Shown piece by piece: positions 39,148 to 47,666 of a stretch of DNA of 64,000 nucleotides. The translations under genes were made by a program, and so were the position numbers. Source of the DNA: Actinacidiphila yeochonensis CN732 (GTDB lineage: Bacteria > Actinomycetota > Actinomycetes > Streptomycetales > Streptomycetaceae); the NCBI RefSeq assembly GCF_000745345.1, contig NZ_JQNR01000005.1:620001-684000 (forward strand), read 5' to 3'. Each line of letters begins with the position of its first letter. Positions within the stretch are counted from its first letter, which is position 1. Under the pieces are notes generated by a model that worked only from the letters and a program-made list of their open reading frames with translations, did no database searches and was not told the DNA's origin.

Positions 39148-41014
39148 GGTCGTCCGCCCCGGCGCGGCGACGGCCGGCGGCGTAGCCGCCGCCACCGGAC
39201 ACCACGACCGCGACCAGGAGGGCGATCAGCCAGGCCAGGATCTTGCCGCCGCCGTCCGACGAGGCGGCCGCGGCGGTGCTGTTCGTGGCCGGCGCGGCCT
39301 TGAGGTAGCTCCAGAAGGCGGTCTGCGCCGGGTAGAACCCGTCCTTCTGCTCCCCGGTGACCAGGCCGGTGACCTTGGAGGAGGTGCCGATCCGGGTCGT
39401 GGAGTTGTAGAGCAGCTGGTCCACGTCGGCGTCGTAGAGGATCGACTGCATCTGGCCGACGACCTTGGCGCGCTGCGCCGGGTCGAAGACGGTCGCCTGC
39501 TGGGCGAACAGCTTGTCGTAGGCGGGGTCGCAGAAGAACGAGTCCGTGTTGCCGCCGGTGCCCGTGTCGTCCGGGAGCGTCGCGCAGCTCTGGATGCTGA
39601 GCAGGTAGGACGGGTCGGGGCCGGTGGTCCAGGAGTCCATCAGCATGTCCCAGTCGCCCTTGCCCAGGTCGCTGTTGAGGGCGGTCATGCTCATCGGCTG
39701 GATCGTGACCTTGACGCCGATCTCCTTCAGCCAGCCCGCGATGTACGTCGCGATGGACGCGTCGTTGGAGGAGTCGGAGTGGATGCCCAGGCGCAGGTTC
39801 AGCGGCTTGCCGGTCTTGGGGTCGACGCGGATGCCGCCGGACGCCTTCTTGTAGCCGGCCGCGTCCAGCATCTTGTTGGCGGCGGCCGGGTCGTAGGGCT
39901 GCTCCTCGCTCGCCGAGGGCGTCCAGTTCCACTGCGGCCAGGCCGGCGGGATGTATCCGACGGCGACCTGGCCCTGGCCGTCGGCGACCTTGGCCAGCAG
40001 CGTCTTCTTGTCGATGCCCTCGGCGATCGCCCGGCGCACCGTCGGGTCGGTCAGCGCGTGGTTGCCGGTGCCGATCGGCTTGCCGGAGCGGGACTTGGCG
40101 CCGGGGTTGACCTCCATGGCCTCCCAGCCGTTGCCGGCCGCCTGCGCGGTCGTCACGCCCCTGGTGTTCCGCAGCGAGGTGAACTGGGTGGCGTTGAGGT
40201 TGCCCTCGCCGACGTAGTCGAGCTGCCCGGCCTTGAGGGCGGCGACGGCCGCGTCGGACTCCTTGTAGATCTGCTCGATCAGGTGGTCGTACTTCGGGGC
40301 GCCGAGGATGAAGGACGTGTTGGCGTCGAGCTTGGCGTACTGGTCCGTCTTGTAGTCGGTGAGGGTCCAGGGGCCGTAGCCGACGACCGGGAAGGAGTCG
40401 TTCTTGTAGTCCTTCAGGTCCGCCACGTGCGACTGCCAGATGTGCCGCGGCACGATCGGGATGCCGGAGGTGGGGATGCTGACGTAGGTGAGGTCGGCCT
40501 GCGGCTGCTTCGTCTTGACGACCAGCGTCGTCGCGTCCGGCGCGGTGACGGAGGCGAAGTTGGAGACCAGCCCGCCGTTCGCGGTGCCGGCGACCTTGTT
40601 GGTCCGGATCAGGTTCAGCGTCCAGGCGGCGTCGTCGGCCGTCAGCGGCTGGCCGTCACTCCACTTGAGGCCGCTGCGGATGGTGAACGTCCAGGTGAGG
40701 TGGTCCGGCGACAGCTTCCAGGAGGAGGCGAGGTAGGGCTTCGCGACGCCGTTCTCGTCGATCTCCGTCAGGGACGGGTAGATGGCGCCGAAGATGTCGA
40801 GGGAGCCGTTGAAGTACGACGTGAACGGGTTGAGAGTGTCCACGCCTGAGGGGTTCATCGCGACCCGCAGCGTGCTGCCGGAGGCGCTGCCCGTCGACGA
40901 GTCGGCCTGGGCGGAGGTCGCCGTGGCGAGAGCCGCGGGGCCGGCGATGAGCAGGCCGCTCACACAGGCCGCGGCGAACGCCGTACGGATTCTTCTGCGG
41001 TCACGCAGAACCAT
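39140..41014 (-). CDS. Peptide ABC transporter substrate-binding protein (SBP family 5) with C-terminal membrane anchor
   Basis: 624 residues. A Sec signal (FAAACVSGLLIAGPAALATA), then the family 5 fold: LRVAMNPSGVDTLNPFTSYF, WTFTIRSGLKWSDGQPLTAD, DPTVRRAIAEGIDKKTLLAK, MDSWTTGPDPSYLLSIQSCA. There is no lipobox Cys; instead a Ser/Ala linker leads to a helix KILAWLIALLVAVVVSGGGG and a short basic tail (AAGRRR), so it is anchored through its C-terminus. It starts the transporter operon (SBP-DppB-DppC-DppD-DppF-LdcA). Confidence 0.93.
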   Translation of the reverse strand: MVLRDRRRIRTAFAAACVSGLLIAGPAALATATSAQADSSTGSASGSTLRVAMNPSGVDTLNPFTSYFNGSLDIFGAIYPSLTEIDENGVAKPYLASSWKLSPDHLTWTFTIRSGLKWSDGQPLTADDAAWTLNLIRTNKVAGTANGGLVSNFASVTAPDATTLVVKTKQPQADLTYVSIPTSGIPIVPRHIWQSHVADLKDYKNDSFPVVGYGPWTLTDYKTDQYAKLDANTSFILGAPKYDHLIEQIYKESDAAVAALKAGQLDYVGEGNLNATQFTSLRNTRGVTTAQAAGNGWEAMEVNPGAKSRSGKPIGTGNHALTDPTVRRAIAEGIDKKTLLAKVADGQGQVAVGYIPPAWPQWNWTPSASEEQPYDPAAANKMLDAAGYKKASGGIRVDPKTGKPLNLRLGIHSDSSNDASIATYIAGWLKEIGVKVTIQPMSMTALNSDLGKGDWDMLMDSWTTGPDPSYLLSIQSCATLPDDTGTGGNTDSFFCDPAYDKLFAQQATVFDPAQRAKVVGQMQSILYDADVDQLLYNSTTRIGTSSKVTGLVTGEQKDGFYPAQTAFWSYLKAAPATNSTAAAASSDGGGKILAWLIALLVAVVVSGGGGYAAGRRRAGADDRE

Positions 41015-41194
41015 GTCTGTCTCCGAGGGATGGGGTGGGTGACGTGCTCCAGGCGAACGTGCGGGGGTCGCCGTGGCGGACGGTGGCCGTACGGGGCGTG
41101 CGGGTGCGGGTACGGGTGGATCGGGGGCGTACGGGTGCGGGTGGACTGGGGGCTGGGGTCGTGCGGTTCTGGGGGTTCGGCGGGCGGGCCGCTG

Positions 41195-43276
41195 TCAGGG
41201 CCGGTGCAGGACGTGGGCGTACAGGTCGAGTTCGGCGCGCAGCGCGGCGGTGATCGTGGTGGCCCGCCGGAAGCCGTGGCCCTCGCCCGGGAACTCCAGG
41301 TACCGGAAGCACAGCCCGGGCCCGTGCGCCTCCTCCACGGCCTCGACGACCCGGCGTGCCTGGTCGGGGCGGCAGATGGTGTCGGCCAGGCCCTGGAGCA
41401 TCACGAACGGGACGGTGATCCCCGCCGCGTTCCCCAGCGGCGACACCTCCCGGTAGCGGGCCTCGTCGGCCGGGAGTTCACCCACCAGCGACTCGATGTA
41501 GCGGCTCTCGAAGTCGTGGGTCTGGCCCCGGGACCAGGTCGCCGGGTCGCTGATCGGGTAGTAGACGGTGCCGCAGGCGAAGACGTCGCGGTTGGCGAGC
41601 GCCGCGATCGTCGTCCAGCCGCCCGCCGAGCCACCGCGGATCGCCGTACGGCCCGGGTCGGCGAGCCCTGCACCGGCCAGCGCGCGGGCCACGGCCACGC
41701 AGTCGTCCACGTCGACCGTGCCCCAGCTGTGCCGCAGCCGGTCCCGGTAGGCGCCGCCGTAGCCGATCGAGCCGCCGTAGTCGACCGAGGCGACGGCGTA
41801 CCCGCGGCTGGTGAAGAGCGAGAGCTCCAGGCTGCGGGTGCCGCCGGTGCGGCTGGTCGGGCCGCCGTGGACGTCGATCAGCAGCGGCGGCGGCTCCTCG
41901 CCCGGACCGGCTGCCTGGTCCGGGTTGGTCGGCGGGTAGTAGAGGTAGTGCACCTCCCAACCGTCGGCAGAGGTGGCGGTACGGCGCTGGGGAACGGACT
42001 GCCAGCCCTCGAACGGGTCGCCGCCCGCCGGGGCGCAGCGGGAGACGACCGCCGTCGCCGCCCGGCCGGATCGGCGCGGGGCCAGGTCGATCCGCAGCGG
42101 CGTCGGGTCCTCGGTGGGGCTCGCCGCGACCACGGCGACGGCCGACCCGTCACCGGACAGGCCCACCGCGAAGTCGGTCCACTCCCCGGCCAGGTCGGCC
42201 AGGTCGCCGCTCGCCGGGTCCCACAGGGTGAGGCGCTGGTCGCCGCGGCTGCGCCGCAGCAGGACGCCCGCCTCCGTCACGGCGAACGAGGTCGCCCCCA
42301 CCCGCCAGATCGCGTGCGAGCACTCGGTGTCGGTGCGCAGCACGCACGCGGCCTCGGCGCCGCCGTCCTCGGCCAGGTCGACGCGGTGCAGGTTCCACCA
42401 GCCGTCGCGGTCGGCCATCGCGTAGAGGCGGTCCGGGCGCTCCGGGCCCGCCCACTCCGCCTGGGGTACGGAGACCCCGCCGCCGCCCAGCACCCGCACC
42501 GGATCGACGGCCACGCCGTCCCGGAGCCGGGCCACCATCAGGTCGCTGGTGTCCCAGGGCATGTCGGGGTGGTCCCAGCCGATCCAGGCCAGGCGCGAGC
42601 CGTCCGGGCTGAGCCGGACGCCGGACAGGAAGTGGTGGGAGCGGGCCACGACGCGGAGCGCCGCCGGGTCGTCGGCCGCCGCGCCCGTCAGCGGCACGGC
42701 GACGATGTCGCGGCTGGTGCGCGGCGCCGGGTCGTCCAGCTCGCCGCCGGGCGCGGTGCGGGTGACCTCCCGGACGCACCAGACCTCGGTGCCGCCGGGG
42801 CCGGGGACCGGGTCGGCGTACGCGGTGCGCACGCCCTCCGGGTCGGCCGGGGTGAGCGGCACGGGCACCGGGGACGGCTCCCCTGCGCCACTGCCGGTGC
42901 CGGTGCCGGTGCCCTGGAGGGCGGGCACGTCGGCCGCGTACAGCCGCTGGTCGCCGGAGTGGGTGAAGACGAGCCGGTGCCGCCGCGCGCCGGGCAGCAC
43001 CAGGAACGGGCGGCCGCCGTACCCGATGGCGCGGTTGCCCACCGACCAGGCGGAGTCCAGCACGTCCAGCACCGGCGCGCCGGGTTCGGCGCAGCGCCGC
43101 AGCCGCACGGTCGCGGTCTCCGTGTCCGGCGCGCACCACCACGTCTCGGCCCCGGCCACGGCCGGCCAGGTCGGCGCTCCGGACCGGACGGCGACGGCCT
43201 CGGGCGTGATCGGTGACGCCCAGACGCCGCACGGCTCCTCCGACACCGTTCCGCCGACTACCGTCGCCTCGGCCAT
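41195..43276 (-). CDS. S9 family prolyl-oligopeptidase-like serine peptidase
   Basis: 693 residues. The N-terminal ~430 residues form a beta-propeller (repeats such as VRLSPDGSRLAWIGWDHPDM, FAVGLSGDGSAVAVVAASPT). The alpha/beta-hydrolase domain has LLIDVHGGPTSRTGG, RGGSAGGWTTIAAL (nucleophile Ser), VMLQGLADTICRPDQA (Asp) and FPGEGHGFRRA (His). It probably cleaves short peptides or acyl-peptides in the cytoplasm (no signal). ATG 43276. It lies 181 bases upstream of the peptide transporter on the same strand, so imported peptides are plausible substrates. Confidence 0.93.
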   Translation of the reverse strand: MAEATVVGGTVSEEPCGVWASPITPEAVAVRSGAPTWPAVAGAETWWCAPDTETATVRLRRCAEPGAPVLDVLDSAWSVGNRAIGYGGRPFLVLPGARRHRLVFTHSGDQRLYAADVPALQGTGTGTGSGAGEPSPVPVPLTPADPEGVRTAYADPVPGPGGTEVWCVREVTRTAPGGELDDPAPRTSRDIVAVPLTGAAADDPAALRVVARSHHFLSGVRLSPDGSRLAWIGWDHPDMPWDTSDLMVARLRDGVAVDPVRVLGGGGVSVPQAEWAGPERPDRLYAMADRDGWWNLHRVDLAEDGGAEAACVLRTDTECSHAIWRVGATSFAVTEAGVLLRRSRGDQRLTLWDPASGDLADLAGEWTDFAVGLSGDGSAVAVVAASPTEDPTPLRIDLAPRRSGRAATAVVSRCAPAGGDPFEGWQSVPQRRTATSADGWEVHYLYYPPTNPDQAAGPGEEPPPLLIDVHGGPTSRTGGTRSLELSLFTSRGYAVASVDYGGSIGYGGAYRDRLRHSWGTVDVDDCVAVARALAGAGLADPGRTAIRGGSAGGWTTIAALANRDVFACGTVYYPISDPATWSRGQTHDFESRYIESLVGELPADEARYREVSPLGNAAGITVPFVMLQGLADTICRPDQARRVVEAVEEAHGPGLCFRYLEFPGEGHGFRRATTITAALRAELDLYAHVLHRP

Positions 43277-43479
43277 TGGCCCACCCCTCGTCCGAATCCA
43301 CGCAGGTCACGCCGGGAGCGTCGCCGCGATGATGGGCCATGGTGACGGTTGAGTGCCGTTCTTCCGACCACCCGGGGACGAAATGGTGACTGAGCGACGA
43401 GGTTTTCGATGCTCAGCGCGTACGGGGCGTCGGTGGTCCAGGCTGGGCGCTTGCGGCGGGCCGAGGCCGGTCGGCGCGG

Positions 43480-43601
43480 GACCGTGTCAGGGGCGTGGGC
43501 CCGTGGTCAGGGACGCGGGACCGTGGTCAGGGACGCGGGACCGTGGTCAGGGGCGTGGGCCCGTGGTCAGTGGCGCATGGACCGTGGTCAGTGGCGCGAG
43601 G
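43480..43601. repeat. 20-bp tandem repeat, 5 copies plus a degenerate one
   Basis: ccgtggtcag starts at 43501, 43521, 43541, 43561 and 43582, with intervening ggacgcggga or gggcgtgggc; a degraded copy lies at 43480. The array fills the gap upstream of the S9 peptidase and runs into the 3' end of the LysR gene (stop 43588). No gene is seen in 43277-43587. Confidence 0.92.
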
Positions 43602-44532
43602 GCGCGGACGGGCGGTGGGCCGCCACGACCAGGTTGGACGCGACGCTGCCCAGGTACGCGATGAACGTGTTGAGCAGCGGGTTCGGGTTGCCCGGCCGGG
43701 AGGCGGCGGTGACCCTGCGGTACAGCCCCGGCCCCGAGACCCGCGCGATCTGGAGGCCCGTGGTGTCGTTGATGCCCAGGCTGGGCACCAGCGCGATGCC
43801 CATACCGGCCCGCACCAGGCCGAGGATCACCTCGTACTGGTCGCTGCGGCAGCGGATGTTCGGGGCGAACCCCTCCAGCGCGCACACCCGTTCCAGCACC
43901 GACAGCACCGGCGAGCCGGTCCCGAACGAGGTGATCCACTGCTCACCCGCCAGCTCCTGGAGCCGGACGTGGGCCCGCCGCCCCACCGGGTGCCCGGCCG
44001 GCACCACCAGGTGCAGCGGCTCGTGCAGCAGCTCCCGGACCTGGACCCCCTCCGGCGGCTTCCACGGGTCGAGCGGGTACTCGAAGGCGATCAGTACGTC
44101 GATCGCCCCCTGCTGCACGCTCTCGGCCAGCCTGTGCGGCTCCCCCTCGACCAGGTCCAGCTCGACCGTCGGGTACCGCCCCGAGAACCGCGACAGCGCC
44201 TGCGGGAGCAGCCGGTACCCGGCCGACGCGAAGAACCCGATGCGCAAGTGCCCCGCGTCCGCCCGCGCCTGCGCCAGCAGGTCCTTCTCGGCGGCGTCCA
44301 GCAGCGCCAGCACCTCCTGCCCGCGCAGCGACAACCGCCGCCCCGCCGCCGTCAACCGCAGGCTCTGCGCCCCGCGTTCGACCAGCCCGACGCCCGCCTC
44401 CTTCTCCAACTGCGAGAGCTGGTGCGAGACGGCCGAGGCCGACAGGCCGAACTCCCGGGCGGCCCCGGCGATGCTCCCGGCTCGGTCGATCGCGGCCAGA
44501 ACGCGCAGGCGGTACGTGTTGAGCATGCCCAC
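43588..44532 (-). CDS. LysR-family transcriptional regulator
   Basis: 314 residues. wHTH: LNTYRLRVLAAIDRAGSIAG, FGLSASAVSHQLSQLEKEAG; effector domain: LRIGFFASAGYRLLPQALSR, LVVPAGHPVGRRAHVRLQEL, GLVRAGMGIALVPSLGINDT. It resembles regulators of amino-acid or peptide metabolism. GTG 44532 or ATG 44526 can be the start. It lies upstream of the S9 peptidase/peptide transporter on the same strand; whether it controls them is inference. The C-terminal codons touch the 20-bp repeat array. Confidence 0.9.
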   Translation of the reverse strand: MGMLNTYRLRVLAAIDRAGSIAGAAREFGLSASAVSHQLSQLEKEAGVGLVERGAQSLRLTAAGRRLSLRGQEVLALLDAAEKDLLAQARADAGHLRIGFFASAGYRLLPQALSRFSGRYPTVELDLVEGEPHRLAESVQQGAIDVLIAFEYPLDPWKPPEGVQVRELLHEPLHLVVPAGHPVGRRAHVRLQELAGEQWITSFGTGSPVLSVLERVCALEGFAPNIRCRSDQYEVILGLVRAGMGIALVPSLGINDTTGLQIARVSGPGLYRRVTAASRPGNPNPLLNTFIAYLGSVASNLVVAAHRPSAPSRH

Positions 44533-44679
44533 ACCATAATGTCCGGACTTGGGAGTGGTCAGGGCCGTTCCACCGCGTGAACCGACGAGTCACCCCAGGT
44601 CACGGGCGGTACGACCACCCGTGACGAGCCGGGGCGGACCCGTCAGGCCCGAGGCGTGAGCAGCGCCCGTGAGCAGCGC

Positions 44680-45225
44680 CTACGAGGTCGGAACGCGGAG
44701 CGCCCGCACCATGGCCGTGAGCACCGGGGAGTCCGGGGACGGCTGGCTGACACCCAGGTCCGTGTAGCCCCAGGTCTCGTACAGGCGGTGGACCTTCCCG
44801 TCCCCGGCCAGCGGGTTCACCATCAGGGTGACCTGCGTCTCGGGACGGCCGGACAGCAGGTCGTCGTGGATGGCGATCGACGCGCCCGTCTTGCGCCAGG
44901 GCTCGCGGACCATGATCTCCTTGAGCGCCAGCGTGGGCGTCCGGGTCAGCGACTCCGGCAACGGGCTGGTGATCCGCCCCCAGTAGCGGTCGCCGTACTC
45001 GATGCGGTTGCCGTACGCGTACCCGACGGGCACGTCGCCGTCGTACCCGACGACGGTCTCCCACCCGGGTTCGACGGCATGCCGCGCCAGGCGCTCCGCG
45101 TACCGCTCCACCGAGTAGTGCGGGTCGTGCAGGCGGTCGGCGCGGACCTCCGCGTAGACCTCGATCAGCGTGTCCCAGACCGGCTCCACGGTCCGGAAGC
45201 GGCGGAGTTCGATACGTACCGGCAT
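44680..45225 (-). CDS. GNAT-family acetyltransferase
   Basis: 181 residues. The GNAT order is visible: WETVVGYDGDVPVGYAYGNR (beta 2-3), LKEIMVREPWRKTGASIAIH (acetyl-CoA pyrophosphate site, R-x-x-G-x-A variant), TLMVNPLAGDGKVHRLYETW and GYTDLG. The substrate is unknown. ATG 45225 has an SD (gggaag) 7 bases upstream and was preferred to GTG 45228. Single gene. Confidence 0.88.
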   Translation of the reverse strand: MPVRIELRRFRTVEPVWDTLIEVYAEVRADRLHDPHYSVERYAERLARHAVEPGWETVVGYDGDVPVGYAYGNRIEYGDRYWGRITSPLPESLTRTPTLALKEIMVREPWRKTGASIAIHDDLLSGRPETQVTLMVNPLAGDGKVHRLYETWGYTDLGVSQPSPDSPVLTAMVRALRVPTS

Positions 45226-45318
45226 CACGGTTCTTCCCTTCGCATCGCTGTGTCCGGGCCACCCGCCATAGTGGCCCGGACGGTTCCGCGAATCGAGACG
45301 GCGCCGGCTCCCCCAGCT

Positions 45319-45762
45319 TCAGGTCAGCGGGAGGCAGGCCCAGACCGTCTTGCCGGACGGCGGGTACGGGGTCGTGCCCCAGGCCGCCGACAGGGCCTCG
45401 ACGAGGAGCAGGCCGCGACCGGACTCCGCGATGCCGCCCGAGTCGGCTCGGCCCGGTTGCGGCAGGCGCTCCCCTCGCGCATCGCTCACCTCGATACGGA
45501 GCGTGCCCTCGCCCCCGGCCGTGAGCGCCAAGCGGAACTTCCTGCCCCGGACCCGGCCGTGGCGCGCCGCGTTCGCGGCCAGTTCGGAGACCACCAGGGC
45601 CGCGGACTCACTGACCGGACTCGCGGACGGCCACCCCCACGCCCCCAGCGTGCGAACGGTCAACAGCCGGGCCTCGTGCGCGCCACGGGGCGTCGGGGCG
45701 AGGAGCCGGGTGAACTGGAGGGCGGAAGAACCGCCTTGTCCGGTGGAGATATCTGACTTCAT
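45319..45762 (-). CDS. HATPase_c anti-sigma-factor-like regulatory ATPase
   Basis: 147 residues of GHKL fold: ALVVSELAANAARHGRVRGR (N box), LRIEVSDARGERLPQPG, ESGRGLLLVEALSAAWGTTP, KTVWACLPL. In Streptomyces such small ATPases accompany WhiJ-like XRE and DUF397 genes in developmental regulator clusters, as here (divergent from 45886). Start ATG 45762. Confidence 0.9.
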   Translation of the reverse strand: MKSDISTGQGGSSALQFTRLLAPTPRGAHEARLLTVRTLGAWGWPSASPVSESAALVVSELAANAARHGRVRGRKFRLALTAGGEGTLRIEVSDARGERLPQPGRADSGGIAESGRGLLLVEALSAAWGTTPYPPSGKTVWACLPLT

Positions 45763-45885
45763 GTCACCGAGCGTGCACGGCCTGTTCTACGCTGACCAGG
45801 GAAACCCTCGGTACTGAGGGTGCGTGTACCGGTACGTACGGCTCCCTGTGCGGGATGTCGGCCGTAACCGCGATTGGGGGCAAAC

Positions 45886-46737
45886 ATGTCGGACGGCCAG
45901 GACGCCTTCGACGAGGGCGAGCTGAGCGGCGACCTGATGCGTGCCATCGGCAAGCAGGTCAAGCTGCTCCGCGAGCGGGCCGGGCTCACCCAGAAGGAGT
46001 TGGGTGACCGCCTCGGGTACAGCGAGGACCTGGTCTCCTCACTGGAACGCGGCCGCCGCACCCCGCAGCGGGAGTTCCTGGAGGCGGCGGACGACCTGCT
46101 CAGCGCCGGCGGGCTGCTGAAGACGACCATCGAGGACGTCGAGAAGGCCCGGGCGAAGGCGCGGGTCCGGCACCCTGCGTGGTTCAAGGACTACGCGAGG
46201 CTGGAGCGCGAGGCGGTCGAGATCAACTTCTACAACAACCACGATGTGCCGGGGTTGTTGCAGACCGAGAGGCGAACCCGAGCGCTCTACCAGATGCGCA
46301 AGCCGCTCCTGGACGAGGAGACCATCGAGCAGCGAGTCGCCTCCCGGATGGACCGACAGGAGATCCTGACCCGTTGGCCTTCACCCCTGGTGACGGCGGT
46401 CATTGAGGAAGTGGCGCTCAGACGACCCATCGGGGGGTGGGAGACCCACAACGAGCAGTTGGAAGAGCTGATCAAGCTCGGACAGCTGCGCAACGTCGAA
46501 CTGCAGGTGATGCCGACCGACCGCACTGAGCATGCTGGCATGGGTGGTCCGTTCGTGCTCCTCACGCCGAGGGGAAAGCCCCAGGTGGGATACATGGAGG
46601 CTCAAAACGGTAGTCGACTGATCACCGACTCCGAAGAAGTACGTATCATTGCCGCACGGTACGGCACCATCAGGGCACAAGCGCTCACCCCGAGTGAGTC
46701 TCTGCGCCTGATGGAGGACATGCTGGGAGAGCAATGA
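45886..46737 (+). CDS. WhiJ-like XRE-family regulator with DUF5753
   Basis: 283 residues. [46 protein letters not shown]5753: [71 protein letters not shown]. Members repress developmental or antibiotic genes together with a DUF397 partner. ATG 45886 (gggggc SD) was preferred to TTG 45874. Its stop overlaps the first DUF397 start (ATGA 46734-46737), so they are coupled. Confidence 0.94.
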   Translation: MSDGQDAFDEGELSGDLMRAIGKQVKLLRERAGLTQKELGDRLGYSEDLVSSLERGRRTPQREFLEAADDLLSAGGLLKTTIEDVEKARAKARVRHPAWFKDYARLEREAVEINFYNNHDVPGLLQTERRTRALYQMRKPLLDEETIEQRVASRMDRQEILTRWPSPLVTAVIEEVALRRPIGGWETHNEQLEELIKLGQLRNVELQVMPTDRTEHAGMGGPFVLLTPRGKPQVGYMEAQNGSRLITDSEEVRIIAARYGTIRAQALTPSESLRLMEDMLGEQ

Positions 46738-46928
46738 GCATCGCGGAACCCGCACGACTCGCCTGGTTCAAGAGCAGCTACAGCGGCAACGAAGGAGGCG
46801 AGTGCGTGGAGGTCGCAGTAGCGACCGCTTCCGTCCACGTACGCGACTCCAAGGACCGCAACGGGCCTCAACTCACCTTCACCGCAGCCGAGTGGGCCTC
46901 GTTCGTACAGTTCACCGCCGCAATCTGA
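46734..46928 (+). CDS. DUF397 protein 1
   Basis: 64 residues with the family signature [40 protein letters not shown] and W-FV-F. DUF397 proteins are small partners of WhiJ-like XRE regulators and relieve their repression. It is coupled by ATGA to the XRE gene. SD gggag is within the shared leader gggagagca that precedes the other copies. Confidence 0.93.
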   Translation: MSIAEPARLAWFKSSYSGNEGGECVEVAVATASVHVRDSKDRNGPQLTFTAAEWASFVQFTAAI

Positions 46929-46979
46929 ACCGCCTCACGGGCAGCACCCTCCCCTGACCATCCAACCGTTGGGAGAGCA

Positions 46980-47193
46980 ATGACGGTCGAGACCACCACG
47001 CACCCCGACGCACTCACCTGGCTCAAGAGCAGCCACAGCGGCGGGGAGGGCGGCGAGTGCGTAGAGGTCGCCCGCACCCCCGACACCGCCCACGTGCGGG
47101 ATTCGCAAGAATCCCGCACGTGCGCAACTCACCTTCAGCACAGCCGAGTGGACCGCGTTCGTGCAGTTCGCGGCCTCACACCGACACGACTGA
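46980..47193 (+). pseudogene. DUF397 copy 2, frameshifted at a 32-base perfect hairpin
   Basis: The first 40 residues are intact ([26 protein letters not shown]). At 47091-47122 cacgtgcgggattc and gaatcccgcacgtg form a perfect 14-bp inverted repeat around gcaa. After it the normal end (AQLTFSTAEWTAFVQFAAS, stop 47191-47193) is in another frame. The unshifted frame continues as unrelated sequence to 47240. The second arm looks like an inverted copy of the first, as made by template switching. Confidence 0.85.
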
Positions 47194-47236
47194 CCTGTAG
47201 CGCCTTTCCCCCGACCACCACGTCCCTGGGAGAGCG

Positions 47237-47440
47237 ATGACTGTCAAAACTGCCAGGCCCTCCGACGCACTCACCTGGCGCAAGAGCAGCCACAGCGGCA
47301 ACGAGGGCGGTGCTTGCGTGGAGGTCGCCGCGACGAGCGGCGCCGTCTACGTACGGGACTCCAAGGATCGCCTTGGGGGCCAACTCGCCTTCTCCGCAAC
47401 CGAGTGGACCGCCTTCGTACAGTTCGCCGCCCAGCACTGA
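47237..47440 (+). CDS. DUF397 protein 3
   Basis: 67 residues: TWRKSSHSGNEGGACVEVAA, VYVRDSKDRLGGQLAFSATE, WTAFVQFAAQH. Cys is preceded by Ala rather than Glu. ATG 47237 lies in the shared leader context gggagagcgATG. Intact. Confidence 0.92.
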   Translation: MTVKTARPSDALTWRKSSHSGNEGGACVEVAATSGAVYVRDSKDRLGGQLAFSATEWTAFVQFAAQH

Positions 47441-47459
47441 CCCACGCCCAGGGAGAGCA

Positions 47460-47666
47460 ATGAGCACCGAAGCCACCGCGAAGCCCGACGCGCTCACCTG
47501 GCACAAGAGCAGCCACAGCGGCGCGGAGGGCGGCGAGTGCGTGGAGGTCGCCCGCGCGCCCGGCACCGTCCACGTGCGGGACTCCAAGAACCCCGACCTC
47601 GCCCGGCTCACGTTCAGCGCCGCCGAGTGGACCGCGTTCGTGCGGTTCGTACGGTCCGCCCGGTGA
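47460..47666 (+). CDS. DUF397 protein 4
   Basis: 68 residues: [55 protein letters not shown] 47460 follows the shared gggagagca leader. Its stop overlaps the SDR start (GTGA 47663-47666), so the array is coupled to the SDR gene. Confidence 0.92.
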   Translation: MSTEATAKPDALTWHKSSHSGAEGGECVEVARAPGTVHVRDSKNPDLARLTFSAAEWTAFVRFVRSAR

